From: Lasiodiplodia sp. COLG20
Lineage: Eukaryota; Ascomycota; Dothideomycetes; Botryosphaeriales; Botryosphaeriaceae
NCBI GenBank assembly: GCA_009801085.1
Contig: VNWV01000003.1
Location: 1,240,001 to 1,304,000, forward strand
Direction of reading: 5' to 3'
DNA length: 64,000 nucleotides
The notes below the pieces were generated by a model. The model saw nothing but the letters and a program-made list of their open reading frames with translations. It did no database searches and was not told the origin of the DNA. Position 1 is the stretch's first letter, and every line of letters starts with the position of its first letter. Below are positions 1-9,455 of this stretch, in pieces. Both the position numbers and the translations under genes were made by a program.

Positions 1-771
1 GAAACGGACGCGTTTCCGCAGAGAACCTCAAGGAACCCAGTCAGTGGAACGCAGGAAAGGAGTGCAGCCGAGACTGCACCGCTTCGATGCGGCGCCGTGA
101 ATCCCTATCATAACCCGCTCATAGTAAAATATAAACAATTTTTACTAATCTGCCATCATGCTAATCTGCACACCTATAAGGCCTGCTATCTCAAACATAC
201 CAAACGTCAAAAGCTACGGGGGCTTGCCCCTGATTGTCCCGCACACTAGTCCTCCCGCCATCCTTCCCGCGCTCGCAACCAGACATTTCTGCTGCATTCC
301 CCGCGCACGCACAAAAAAGAAAAAAACAGCCCCATGCTCAGTCTAGAACATGCCCCACATACCAGACACCCCCGACTTCCGTCGAATACCCGTCCGGCGC
401 ACACTAAACTGAGAATGGAAGACATGGTCGAGTAGAAGTATAATTAGCACAACCAGCGTGACCCATAAAGCCATGGCAGGGCCGGAAATAGCAAGTCCCA
501 ACTCAAAACGTCTGGAATCAAGGGGCTGCCGTCGATGGCTTCCGGAAGAAGCCGTTCCTACCATGTGAAAATCCCCTCAGCTCTTCCGGAAATGCTCGAA
601 TAGGTGGTACTGGATAGCGAAATGGACGACTTCAGAAAACGGATGTAGCCAGCAGCACGCGCAATTGTGCAACGTCGCAACAGGAGGGAAGAGTCGTTGA
701 GGGAGCTCGTTCAACAAGTTGACCGGACTTGGCAGGGACCTCGTTCAACGGGGGCTCCATCATCAAGTCGT
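1..771. other. Intergenic left edge; one doubtful small ORF
   Basis: No gene recognised with confidence. A 73-codon ATG-started frame on the minus strand (343-564) encodes one hydrophobic stretch (ALWVTLVVLIILLLDHVF) followed by a basic tail. It has no homologue I recognise and lies just downstream of a large minus-strand gene, so it may be untranslated sequence. Confidence 0.4.
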
Positions 772-3700
772 CTAGGAGACCGGCGTGGTCATATTGACGT
801 CCGAATCCTGCAGCCATGCTCGGGCTTCCTGTCTCTCAATCTTCTTCTTTGCTCCGATGCTTTTGAAGAACTCTCCGCTGCGGAACCACATGCTTTTGAT
901 CCTGTCGAAGAAGCGCTTGGTACGGAATTCCGATCTGGGCATGCCGGTCGCACCATCGTATGTCTGGACACTTCCCCCTGCACCCACCCGGGAGTCCGTC
1001 GTGTTACCTGTGGAACTTTCACCCTCGGATGAGGCGCCTGCAGCGCGCTCAGCCGTGCGAGACTCCACGGCCGAATGTGCGCGAGACAGAGTCGCTGGAG
1101 GTCCGATCTTCGACCTCAGCTGAGTGAGACGCTTGCGGAAGGTGCCTCCACGCCGGGTTTGCGAGCTATCGTCCGAGAAGAAGCTCCGAACATCGTCAAG
1201 GTTGAACCGCGACGGCGGTGTGAGCCCGCTCGTAGGATAGCGGTCTCCAGGATCATGGGCAAATTCGTCCAGAGAGACGCTTGTGCGAATGGTTCCATCG
1301 AGTCCCATAGTGAGTCCGAGTTTCCGCGTGACCGAGCCCATGACGCTCGCACAGGGACGGTGACTGCCTTTGCGGCTGTGCTTGAAAGTGTCATGAGTCT
1401 CAGTGCTCTCCGGAGTGATGTTCTGCCTTTCCCCAGAACCCTTTCTACCTTGGCCGTCTGTAGCCGTCGAGTACTCGGAAGAAGCTGGAGAGTGCACCCT
1501 CAATTTCGAAGGGCGAGATGCAGTTGAGCGGGCCCGTACGTGAGCCTTCACTGGAAATGTAATATCGATCCCCGTGGTGCTCTCGTTCCAAGGGAACTTC
1601 ATGCTCATGTCCCATGGCTTTGCTTCTTCAGGCGCTGCTGGAGGACTCTGCACATCAGAAGTAGCGCCAGTCGTTGACTTTTGACGAATATGAGCGGGTA
1701 CCGGGGCCTCAAGCTCCGCCAAGGAAGGCTGGCTGATCTTGAGATCATCCGCTGTTGAGACGGAATCTTTCCTTTCCCTTGCGCTTTTGAAGGATTTGTT
1801 ACTACTGTCGCAATCTTTAACCTCCTCCACCCGTGGTCCCGGGATGTTCTTGTCATTAGGATTGCCCTTGGTTCTTTGCGTGAGTTCTTCATAGACGTCA
1901 TCATCGACAAGCACCAACGTTGTCCTGCCGGGCATCGCTCTCAAACGGCAAGACGACCTCATGTTGTTCAAAAGACCGGGTCGGTCTCCCAAGTGGCGGA
2001 TTTCATTAACGTCCGACTTGAGCTCCGGATCTTCGATAATTTTCTCGATATCTTGGCCGTCCTTTATCGCTTCGTTCACTGCTTCAGAGCTGCTATATCT
2101 CTTGAGGGACGGAAGAAGTTCAGAGAGGCGCTGAGTCAAGCCAGCCACCGACGGAATCTGCAGCTTTTCCACCTCGGTGACGAATTCTTCAGGTGAGTAA
2201 GGCCTAGTCCTGGACACAGTGGATGGCTTCGAGGTTATTGACATTGCGTCCGACCGGGCCGGCTCAACGATGATAGGTGGATCGACCTCGGGCTTGCCGT
2301 CTTCCACTTCATCCTTTACATCAACGGGCTCCTGTTCCACAGTTTCCGGGGTCTTTGGGCGAAAGTCAGGACGGTGACCAGTCTCATCCAGGCTGGCAAA
2401 GAAACTCCGGTACTTCTCCCTGATGGGCCCAAGAGACACTTCCGTGTCAAGAAAATCAGGCTTGATTTCGACAGGAGCTCCATCCAACGATAACGTAGAC
2501 CGATCGCCAAACGCATCATGCAGCTTTTCGACCAAGTCCATCTGGCTGAAATGCATGGAAGGGATCAAACGGGTATCCGCAAGCGTCCCACGCTTTGGCG
2601 ACTTGAAGACGGAAGTATTAGATGCTCTCACAGATGACGCTCGAGCTACGAAGAACGAATCAAGGGAAGTGCCTTGCGCAGAAGCAACGGAACCTCGAGC
2701 CACTGGAATTTTGAAGCTCGCCGATGTCCTTCTATCAAGATCTGATGAGCTCGTGTCTTCGTCAACAACACGCGAAAGAGGGAATTTGAAGTTAGTGGAG
2801 AACCTGTTCGAGGACACTCGTGTAGAGGGCCGTTTGCTAAGGTCCGAGCAACTTTCTTCGCAGGATTCTTCCTTCACATCGGACAACTGGCTCGGGTACC
2901 TCGGAGGATTGGATAGTCTCAGGTCTTGTGCAATGGCATTGCTGGCTAGAGAGCTTGAATTGCGAGGCGGATGTTCCTCGTTCGGCTCGAACGACTGCAT
3001 GGACGTCTTCCTCACGGGCCAGACCAAGTGTGTAGTTGTGTTGGCGCTCTCGCGTGAGCTGTAGGATCGAGCTGGAACGGAGTGGGTGCTTGTTGACTGG
3101 ACAGTTGCGCTTCCCGGGGTAGACTCGTCTGTCGTAAAGGTGATAGGCGTAGCTAACGGCGTCTCAAACACCGGAGCTAGCTCTTCCTGCTGAGGCTTGA
3201 GCTGAATCGGCGTCGTCACTTCGAGAGGGTCCTTCTGAACGCAGAGGTGCGAGTTGTTTGCCGACGGAAGAAGAGACAGGTCAGTAGCTTCTTCAGGAAG
3301 CTCGAGAGGACTTGGCCCAGGCGAATGGGTACCAAGGTTTGGAGCGGAGATCCTCGCCTTGACGTCCACGGCTGATTGCTTCGGTGTCAAAAACATGGAT
3401 TTGGCCCTTGCTGACACAGCTGCAGGACTAAGGCTTTTCAACAGCGAACTGGGTGCCACAGGGGACTTCTCTGTTGATTTTGGCGTCTCCTGTGAAGACT
3501 CGCTTGGGATCTCCAATTTCACCTGCGGTTCCGTATCTACCGCATCTTCGATCGAGAGAGTGTCCATGGATTCGACTGAGCCTTGTGCCATCGAAATCGA
3601 AAATCGAGCTGCCAAGCTGACCTTTGACTCCCGTAATGATTTTTCAACTCCCGTCTTCAAGTCACTCCTTGGGAGTGCGTCTTCTTGCTCATCATTCGCC

Positions 3701-5355
3701 AGTTCAATGTCTTCTTGCTCCTCTTGAGCCGTAGACATAGAATCTGCAGATGTAGACGATTTGCTCCGCGTTGGACTTGGTGGAGGGCTTGGTGAATGAT
3801 TCGTCCTCGTTTCGACCTTGGAATCCATTTCCATGGGAATCTTGACATCCAAAGTCAGACTTGTACTGGTCTCATTGACCGTAGACGAGGGCTCAATGAC
3901 CGAAAGAATCATCTCTCGAGTGATCCTTCTGGGAATTGGAGAAGGCACCGGCAGTTCCACAGGTTCTGGCTTGGGAGGCTCAACAGGCGAGCCTTCCAGT
4001 TCGGCGACATCTGGAAGAAGATCAGGGCTAGGGGTATGTGGACTGTAAATCATTTGTGGGGGCTGGCCAGCGTCCTCGTCTTCTCCAAGAATAGACTTCA
4101 TGTGGTTGACAAAACCACCTGGAGCAACCATGGCGGTCTCAGCGACCGGTGGCTCTTTCTGAATGCTCTCAAAATGCTCACTGTAGTCGTAGTACTCTAG
4201 GGCTTGATCAGTCTCGTCATCACCGGTACCGCTGAGAGTATCTGCCCCAGCAAGAGGTGAAGCAGCCTGTTGGATCATGACCTCAGCAGAGTGACTGACT
4301 CTGGGGGTCTGAGGTCCCAAGGAAGGTGGCCCAGACGAAAGAGCATCAGAGTCAGTACCGTTCGTCAGCGAAGTGATGGACCTTCTCGCGGAGGGCCTTA
4401 GCATCGGGGTGGACCCATTTGGACCCATCGGACGACGCAATGCCACTTCAGACGCCGCGTAAGGACCGTGCGAGAAAGCCGGCGTCGATCTGTTGAGCTG
4501 GCTGTAGTAGAGAATTTGCTCCATTTCGTGGGGAGGCAAAGGCGAGACCGGCGATGCCGAGCTCTGAGCAGACTTGTGGAAGGCCGGCGGAAAAGGTGCA
4601 GAAGTCATCTCGTACGGCAGTAACGGCGAGACAGGCGATGTTCTGATTCTCGTCAAAGATGACTGGCCCTGGTACCGCCTCGGCGGACCGCTGGTGACAT
4701 CGCTCATCGCGGGAGAAGGAGAACGATAGCCCGGACGCTTGAGGCGAGTGGGGTACCGATAGGGGGAGCGTGGCCTCTGGACAGGCTCGGGGTGCCTGAG
4801 GCTGGCAAACGATCGCGGCGCGGACAGCTTCTGCGGGGGGACATAGTGGTTTGTCAAGGAGTACGACCGCCCTTCTTTGGAGAGGCGCGCCGGAGGAACC
4901 AGAGGGGATGTGCCTGGCAGGTTCATCACGGTGGGCGATACCGTATCTGGCAGGAATTGAGGAACATTAAGGCTGTTTGTAATGGACTTGCGAGGGACGG
5001 AAGAAGTCGAAGGGCGAGATCGATGCTTGCTGGAAATGCCGTTCGTAGTTTGCGTCTGGTTGGAACCGAGAGAAACACGTGAGGTGTGGTTGTTGTTGCT
5101 GCGGCGGCGATGGGCTGGTCGAGAAACCTGTGACGCCCTTGCAGGCTTCCCAAAGGACGAGCCGCTCGGAACTCCGCCAGACACGCCGCCAATGTCTCCA
5201 AGCTCGGTCGAGGTTCGAAGCATGTTCATGACACCGGTCGAGAGCAAGTCGGACTGTGGCTGAGTCGATCTCCGCGTACCTCTCGAGCCTGACGACATGT
5301 TAGAGGCACGGCTCAGCCGGCCGCTGATGTTGGGGTCCAGCTCCGTGAGTGGCAT
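772..5355 (-). CDS. Conserved fungal Ser/Pro-rich protein, 1527 aa, function unknown
   Basis: This is one uninterrupted frame of 1527 codons. I start it at the ATG at 5355 (MPLTELDPNISG), because the 142 open codons upstream look like untranslated leader and lack a conserved character. Almost the whole protein is Ser/Pro/Thr-rich and probably disordered, with many SP/TP sites. The N-terminal block (SGSRGTRRSTQPQSDLL) and a short helical block around EEFVTEVEKLQIPSVAGL look like the conserved parts. The C-terminus is basic and aromatic (RFFDRIKSMWFRSGEFF), which could bind a membrane or a partner. Similar aspergillus proteins are, from memory, labelled cell wall proline-rich protein. I see no signal peptide with this start, so that label does not establish location. 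Many antisense frames over this gene are shadows. I am sure it is a gene and unsure what it does. Confidence 0.88.
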   Translation of the reverse strand: MPLTELDPNISGRLSRASNMSSGSRGTRRSTQPQSDLLSTGVMNMLRTSTELGDIGGVSGGVPSGSSFGKPARASQVSRPAHRRRSNNNHTSRVSLGSNQTQTTNGISSKHRSRPSTSSVPRKSITNSLNVPQFLPDTVSPTVMNLPGTSPLVPPARLSKEGRSYSLTNHYVPPQKLSAPRSFASLRHPEPVQRPRSPYRYPTRLKRPGYRSPSPAMSDVTSGPPRRYQGQSSLTRIRTSPVSPLLPYEMTSAPFPPAFHKSAQSSASPVSPLPPHEMEQILYYSQLNRSTPAFSHGPYAASEVALRRPMGPNGSTPMLRPSARRSITSLTNGTDSDALSSGPPSLGPQTPRVSHSAEVMIQQAASPLAGADTLSGTGDDETDQALEYYDYSEHFESIQKEPPVAETAMVAPGGFVNHMKSILGEDEDAGQPPQMIYSPHTPSPDLLPDVAELEGSPVEPPKPEPVELPVPSPIPRRITREMILSVIEPSSTVNETSTSLTLDVKIPMEMDSKVETRTNHSPSPPPSPTRSKSSTSADSMSTAQEEQEDIELANDEQEDALPRSDLKTGVEKSLRESKVSLAARFSISMAQGSVESMDTLSIEDAVDTEPQVKLEIPSESSQETPKSTEKSPVAPSSLLKSLSPAAVSARAKSMFLTPKQSAVDVKARISAPNLGTHSPGPSPLELPEEATDLSLLPSANNSHLCVQKDPLEVTTPIQLKPQQEELAPVFETPLATPITFTTDESTPGSATVQSTSTHSVPARSYSSRESANTTTHLVWPVRKTSMQSFEPNEEHPPRNSSSLASNAIAQDLRLSNPPRYPSQLSDVKEESCEESCSDLSKRPSTRVSSNRFSTNFKFPLSRVVDEDTSSSDLDRRTSASFKIPVARGSVASAQGTSLDSFFVARASSVRASNTSVFKSPKRGTLADTRLIPSMHFSQMDLVEKLHDAFGDRSTLSLDGAPVEIKPDFLDTEVSLGPIREKYRSFFASLDETGHRPDFRPKTPETVEQEPVDVKDEVEDGKPEVDPPIIVEPARSDAMSITSKPSTVSRTRPYSPEEFVTEVEKLQIPSVAGLTQRLSELLPSLKRYSSSEAVNEAIKDGQDIEKIIEDPELKSDVNEIRHLGDRPGLLNNMRSSCRLRAMPGRTTLVLVDDDVYEELTQRTKGNPNDKNIPGPRVEEVKDCDSSNKSFKSARERKDSVSTADDLKISQPSLAELEAPVPAHIRQKSTTGATSDVQSPPAAPEEAKPWDMSMKFPWNESTTGIDITFPVKAHVRARSTASRPSKLRVHSPASSEYSTATDGQGRKGSGERQNITPESTETHDTFKHSRKGSHRPCASVMGSVTRKLGLTMGLDGTIRTSVSLDEFAHDPGDRYPTSGLTPPSRFNLDDVRSFFSDDSSQTRRGGTFRKRLTQLRSKIGPPATLSRAHSAVESRTAERAAGASSEGESSTGNTTDSRVGAGGSVQTYDGATGMPRSEFRTKRFFDRIKSMWFRSGEFFKSIGAKKKIERQEARAWLQDSDVNMTTPVS

Positions 5356-6140
5356 TGTGGCCAACTGATCGGAGGTATCCAAACCGAGGCCAAAGCCGCC
5401 CCGACAAAATACGTGATGGAAGTGAGCGAAAGAAGAGGGGTGAGGTGAAAGGAAGACGGCGGAAACCAAGCAAGACGCAAGAGCTCTACCGCGGTTTGCA
5501 GAGCGTGGAAAGAGCAAGCGCGATGCGTGGCATTTGTCACGTTGCCTGTCGGCAGCGACGAGCGCAAGGCAATCGCATAAAGGTAAACTATGAAAGCAAG
5601 AAGGACGGCGGCAGTGCAAAGATCGACAGGATAATTCTGCCGTGATTCCGAACGAGGAAGGCTCAGTATGTAGCGAACAAGGTAGGAAGGGACGGCAACG
5701 ACCCCTCCGATGCGCAGACAACACCATCACTTTCTCGACGGCCAAAATACTTGAAACTACAAAACCCATTTTTTGATGCATTCGGACCTACAATGTGTTC
5801 CAGCCCATTGCGGACCTATGCTGATACAATGCTCTTTCGAACTGCGTGCTCTTCCGATGCTATGCATGTTTCTGAACAAAGACCCGAAAAGGAGGCAACC
5901 AGAAGCACTCAGACACCCTTTCTAGGAAACTTACTATGCAAGCCAAAGAATTAAAAGATTCCAAAGATGATCGTCTGCGAAAATATGTTCATAGACATTC
6001 GTTACCGGTACGGTTTCGAAACGCTGACAATGAGAACAATGGGCACCGGTGTGGAAGCCCAGTATGAGAAGGGGTATCGAAATAAAAACAGCGAAGAAAA
6101 AATAAATGAACGCCTCCATGGTGTGAATGCTGTGTACGCA
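5356..6140. other. Intergenic: 5' leader and promoter of the 772-5355 gene
   Basis: This stretch lies between two minus-strand genes and should hold the 3' end of the 676-aa gene and the promoter of the 1527-aa gene. The frame remains open upstream of the chosen start as far as 5781, so a longer N-terminus cannot be excluded. A 61-codon frame at 5934-6119 (minus) is hydrophobic but has no other support. Confidence 0.5.
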
Positions 6141-8171
6141 TTATTCTGCTTCGGACTCCAACGTCGGCCCGAGTTTGTTTGCCGAGTGTTTTCGGCGGAA
6201 AATGTTACGAAGACCCGCCAGACTCGACCTTCGCTTAATGCCAGAGCCAGTGCTGTAATTAGAGGCAGAAGTGCTGGGGCGTGTGACAGCCGTACTCGGC
6301 CGTGAGTCATTCGTGTTGAGGGTATTTGTTTTAGAGAGTGTGCTTCCGGTAATGCCAGATCTAATCGACAGTGCAGGCGTAGTAGGCGAAGAGGGTGGGA
6401 AGAGCCCGAACTTGTGTCCGGAAGGATTGCGGCCCTGACCAGTTCCCGGCCTGGACGATGCGTCTTTGCCAGGAGTGGGGGAAATGGTCGCCTTCCTCTC
6501 GTTATCAGAGGATCTTGAGGATGGGGTGCCAGAAGAGTACGCTGAATCTACCATAGGTGAACTTGGCTTCTCTCGGCTACCGCGGATCGACAGTCGCTTA
6601 CGAAGATTGCTGGGAGTCTTCACAGACGACGTGTTGTGAGGCCGGGCAGGAACGGATGCGGGTGCAGGAGCTGGGCGGTGGGATTCCGACTGTGCAGGTG
6701 CAAGCGCAGGTGAGTGAGCAGGCGAACGGGCGGGTGATCGGGCAGGCGAGCGTGCAGGCGATCTGGAGTTGGGCGTGGTCGCCCTGGAACCGTCCGGCGT
6801 GGTTCCCCTGCTTGCCCATTCAGGCGGAATCGGCGTCTCCAGCCGCGGCTCCGGTGTCCTAGGCTGTCTCCTCCTCTCCTTCTGCTGGACGGTGGGACTC
6901 AGCATGGAATTACTCGATTCCGCTGGGCTCCGCGGTGGCGGCCTTGGATGCTCAAATCTCTGCTCTAAAGGAACAGTGTGATGCTTCTGCGGAGGCCGGG
7001 ACTGTGACCTGTGGAGAGCCCCGGCGACCGCAGGACTCAATGAGTCTGGGGCGCGAGGCAGAGGCTTGTCGCCTGGCAAGGGCGTGCCTCGAGGCGACGC
7101 CCAAGCAGAATCCGGCGGACTGGCCAGCCGCGGTCTCGAGCTCTGTCTTGAGACAGACCGCGGCGTCGACCTCGAGGTGGATCGTGAGCCAGGCCGTGAA
7201 TCAGCATCTGGTGTCCGATGTGCAATCTGAAGATCCCAATTAGTCAACAGGTGCACAACCGTCTTTGGCTCACCGCGACTTACGATACTTCTCCTACTTG
7301 CAACTCCCGCCCTCTTCGTCATCTCATTGAGAATGCTGCCCAGCTGCACCAGAGCGACCCCCAGTTCGCTTCCTTTCGTCTGAAGGATCCTCAAACATTC
7401 GAGCCAACCTTCCGAGTTTCCGCACATGGCCATGTATATGTCCATCAGTTCCTCATCACCTTCCGTCCAGTGGGCGCCAATGCGAACCAAGTAGCGCGAA
7501 AGCTCTTCCGTCGCCTCCATACCCTTCTCCACGTCGACCAGAGAATCGTTCATGGCGCGAGCGGTGCGCTCGACGATTTTCTCGATTTTCTCGTTGCCCT
7601 CGATGATCGAGGTGCGAAACTGCCTGTCGTCCAGCATCATGTCAAAAATGTTGACGTGCTCCAGCGGCAGCTTGAGATGATTGATGCGCTCCTGAATGTC
7701 GGCCAGAGCAAGGTCGAAGTCCTCGGTCGTCTTCTCCAGGAACTGGTCGACCTCCTGCACGTGCGTCTTGAGGATGCGCGACACCTCCTCGTCGCTCTTG
7801 GCCAGCTGCTGGTTGAGCAGGTGCACACCGAACGAGATCTGGGCGACCAGCTTCCACAGCGGGTGGTACTTGGCGCTGGGCTTCTTCCTCCACTGGGCGT
7901 TGTACGACTCGTTGTAGTCGTCCTCCTCTAGCATGCGCTGGCGGCGGGCTTTCGCGCCGCCGGCCCGTTTGGGCTTGACCTTCTCCTGCTCAGCCTCCTC
8001 GGCCTCTATGATCGACTCTTCGAAGGCGCCCTGCATGCAGGCAATGGGATGGACCGGGGCGCGGTCGAGGGCGTGCGCGTCGTCGGACTCGTCGTCGCCT
8101 TCATGGCCCAGGGTCGAGGCGTCTTCGTCTTCCCACGGCCGGCGCGGCGCTTGGGCTGGGGAGGGAGCCAT
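6141..8171 (-). CDS. Conserved fungal protein: helical N-terminal half, disordered tail, 676 aa
   Basis: This is a single-exon gene with its start at MAPSPAQAPRRPWEDEDAS. Residues 1 to about 55 are acidic. The region from about 95 to 300 is rich in heptad-like Leu/Ile positions (for example LAKSDEEVSRILKTHVQEVD), so a helical or coiled-coil domain is likely. It contains a distinctive aromatic segment (AKYHPLWKLVAQISFGVHLL). From about residue 310 to the end the protein is Ser/Pro/Arg-rich, including an array of SPAR/SPAH tetrapeptides and many SP/TP sites. It ends in a basic patch (RNIFRRKHSANK). I do not recognise a named family. A cytoskeletal or signalling scaffold would fit the layout, but that is inference. 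The next gene upstream, wc-1, is on the same strand 1.3 kb away. Confidence 0.88.
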   Translation of the reverse strand: MAPSPAQAPRRPWEDEDASTLGHEGDDESDDAHALDRAPVHPIACMQGAFEESIIEAEEAEQEKVKPKRAGGAKARRQRMLEEDDYNESYNAQWRKKPSAKYHPLWKLVAQISFGVHLLNQQLAKSDEEVSRILKTHVQEVDQFLEKTTEDFDLALADIQERINHLKLPLEHVNIFDMMLDDRQFRTSIIEGNEKIEKIVERTARAMNDSLVDVEKGMEATEELSRYLVRIGAHWTEGDEELMDIYMAMCGNSEGWLECLRILQTKGSELGVALVQLGSILNEMTKRAGVASRRSIVSRGEPKTVVHLLTNWDLQIAHRTPDADSRPGSRSTSRSTPRSVSRQSSRPRLASPPDSAWASPRGTPLPGDKPLPRAPDSLSPAVAGALHRSQSRPPQKHHTVPLEQRFEHPRPPPRSPAESSNSMLSPTVQQKERRRQPRTPEPRLETPIPPEWASRGTTPDGSRATTPNSRSPARSPARSPARSPAHSPALAPAQSESHRPAPAPASVPARPHNTSSVKTPSNLRKRLSIRGSREKPSSPMVDSAYSSGTPSSRSSDNERKATISPTPGKDASSRPGTGQGRNPSGHKFGLFPPSSPTTPALSIRSGITGSTLSKTNTLNTNDSRPSTAVTRPSTSASNYSTGSGIKRRSSLAGLRNIFRRKHSANKLGPTLESEAE

Positions 8172-9455
8172 GGCGAAACAGGCCTCGGTTCAGGAATGCT
8201 CGGGGTGTGGGAGATGGGGTCTTGGGGAGAGCGGGACTCAATGCTGCGGGCGCGCGAGGCGCATTCGAAGCACGGCTTATGTCACGGTGGAGCTGCAGGC
8301 GTGCGGATTGGTGAAACAGCGTAGCGTAATGGGCCAGCGATCCAGGGTGTGCTACCACGCGGTTGCAACCTCGCCGACTCGGAGACGAGCAGCGCGGATC
8401 AGGCACAAAAGGGGAGTGCGCGCTGGATGGGCATGCTGGCGGTCGCGGGACGGAGGGGCAGGCGGACGCGAAGCTGGGATGTTGGATGCGCGCGGGAAGA
8501 CGACGGCATGCGCGCGCTGACTGCAGCTCGCGCTCTCGTGAGTCGTCTTAGAGGGCGGTGGATGGGTCGTGCTTCCTACGGGCGGCGGCAGCGCGGTGGC
8601 CTGCCTGCCGTCGGAAGCGGGCGACGGTACGCAGTGACCAGGGGCTTCTATCTTGGGCCGCGCCCACCGCCAGCAGAAGCTCTCGCAGCCGTTTCAGACT
8701 CGGCCCCCGCCGTCACGCTGATCGACAGGCGACCAACAGCTTATGGACATCCCGCTTGCGCCCCTGCGGTCAACGGACCTCCGCAAGTCCGTTGCGTTGT
8801 GCGGCTCTCATGATAGGTGTTTCTCAATGGCCATCCGCTGGCCAGCCCGCAGACACGTAGCGAGCGAGCGCAAGCCCGCGCCGTGTGAAACACGAAACAA
8901 ATATATCTGCATCCACCCCGTGCAAATAGAGTTAAGAGCTGCCCCGCGTTGCATGGAAAACCCTTTTGCTTCATTTCTGCCGAGTCTCAGAGTCGTGCAA
9001 AGCATGTCGCAGAAAAACCCCACCATCGCCGTCAGAGCCTGTCCGCCAGCCACCCACCCCAAACCGTGTGTACGTTTCAAATGACCTTTTGCCCCCTTCG
9101 CCCCGCTGAAGATAAATCGTTTCCTTTTCCCACCCCAACAAACAAACGTCCTTTCCGCCGCAAGCAACGCCTCGCCAACCAAAATCAAGTCGCCCGCCCT
9201 GCCCGCAAAAACTATGTATAGCGAAGTATGATTCAGCGTCGTTGCATGTCCCTTCTAAAACATGGGTATCGAGGAGACCGCGCAAAGGCCTCATTAGACA
9301 CAAGATCGTAAACCAGACAAGACCGAAAGGAGAGACGGTGGTGCAATTATGTCGCAGAAGGGCACATCGAGTCCTGCGCGATGGTCGTAAATCATAGGAA
9401 ACAAAGGAAAAGTGAGCCCTGGTGGCGAGAATCGACGACGGTGCCCATGAGGCAC
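8172..9455. other. Intergenic between wc-1 and the 676-aa gene
   Basis: About 1.3 kb holding the wc-1 3' region and the promoter of the 676-aa gene. It is GC-rich and carries overlapping short frames on both strands with no recognisable protein. I see no RNA gene or repeat. Confidence 0.5.

Noticed and set aside
5356..5781. N-terminal extension of 142 codons for the 1527-aa protein
   Set aside because: The sequence is Cys/His/Arg-rich and unlike the rest, and the internal start MPLTELDPNISG fits the conserved N-terminus better.
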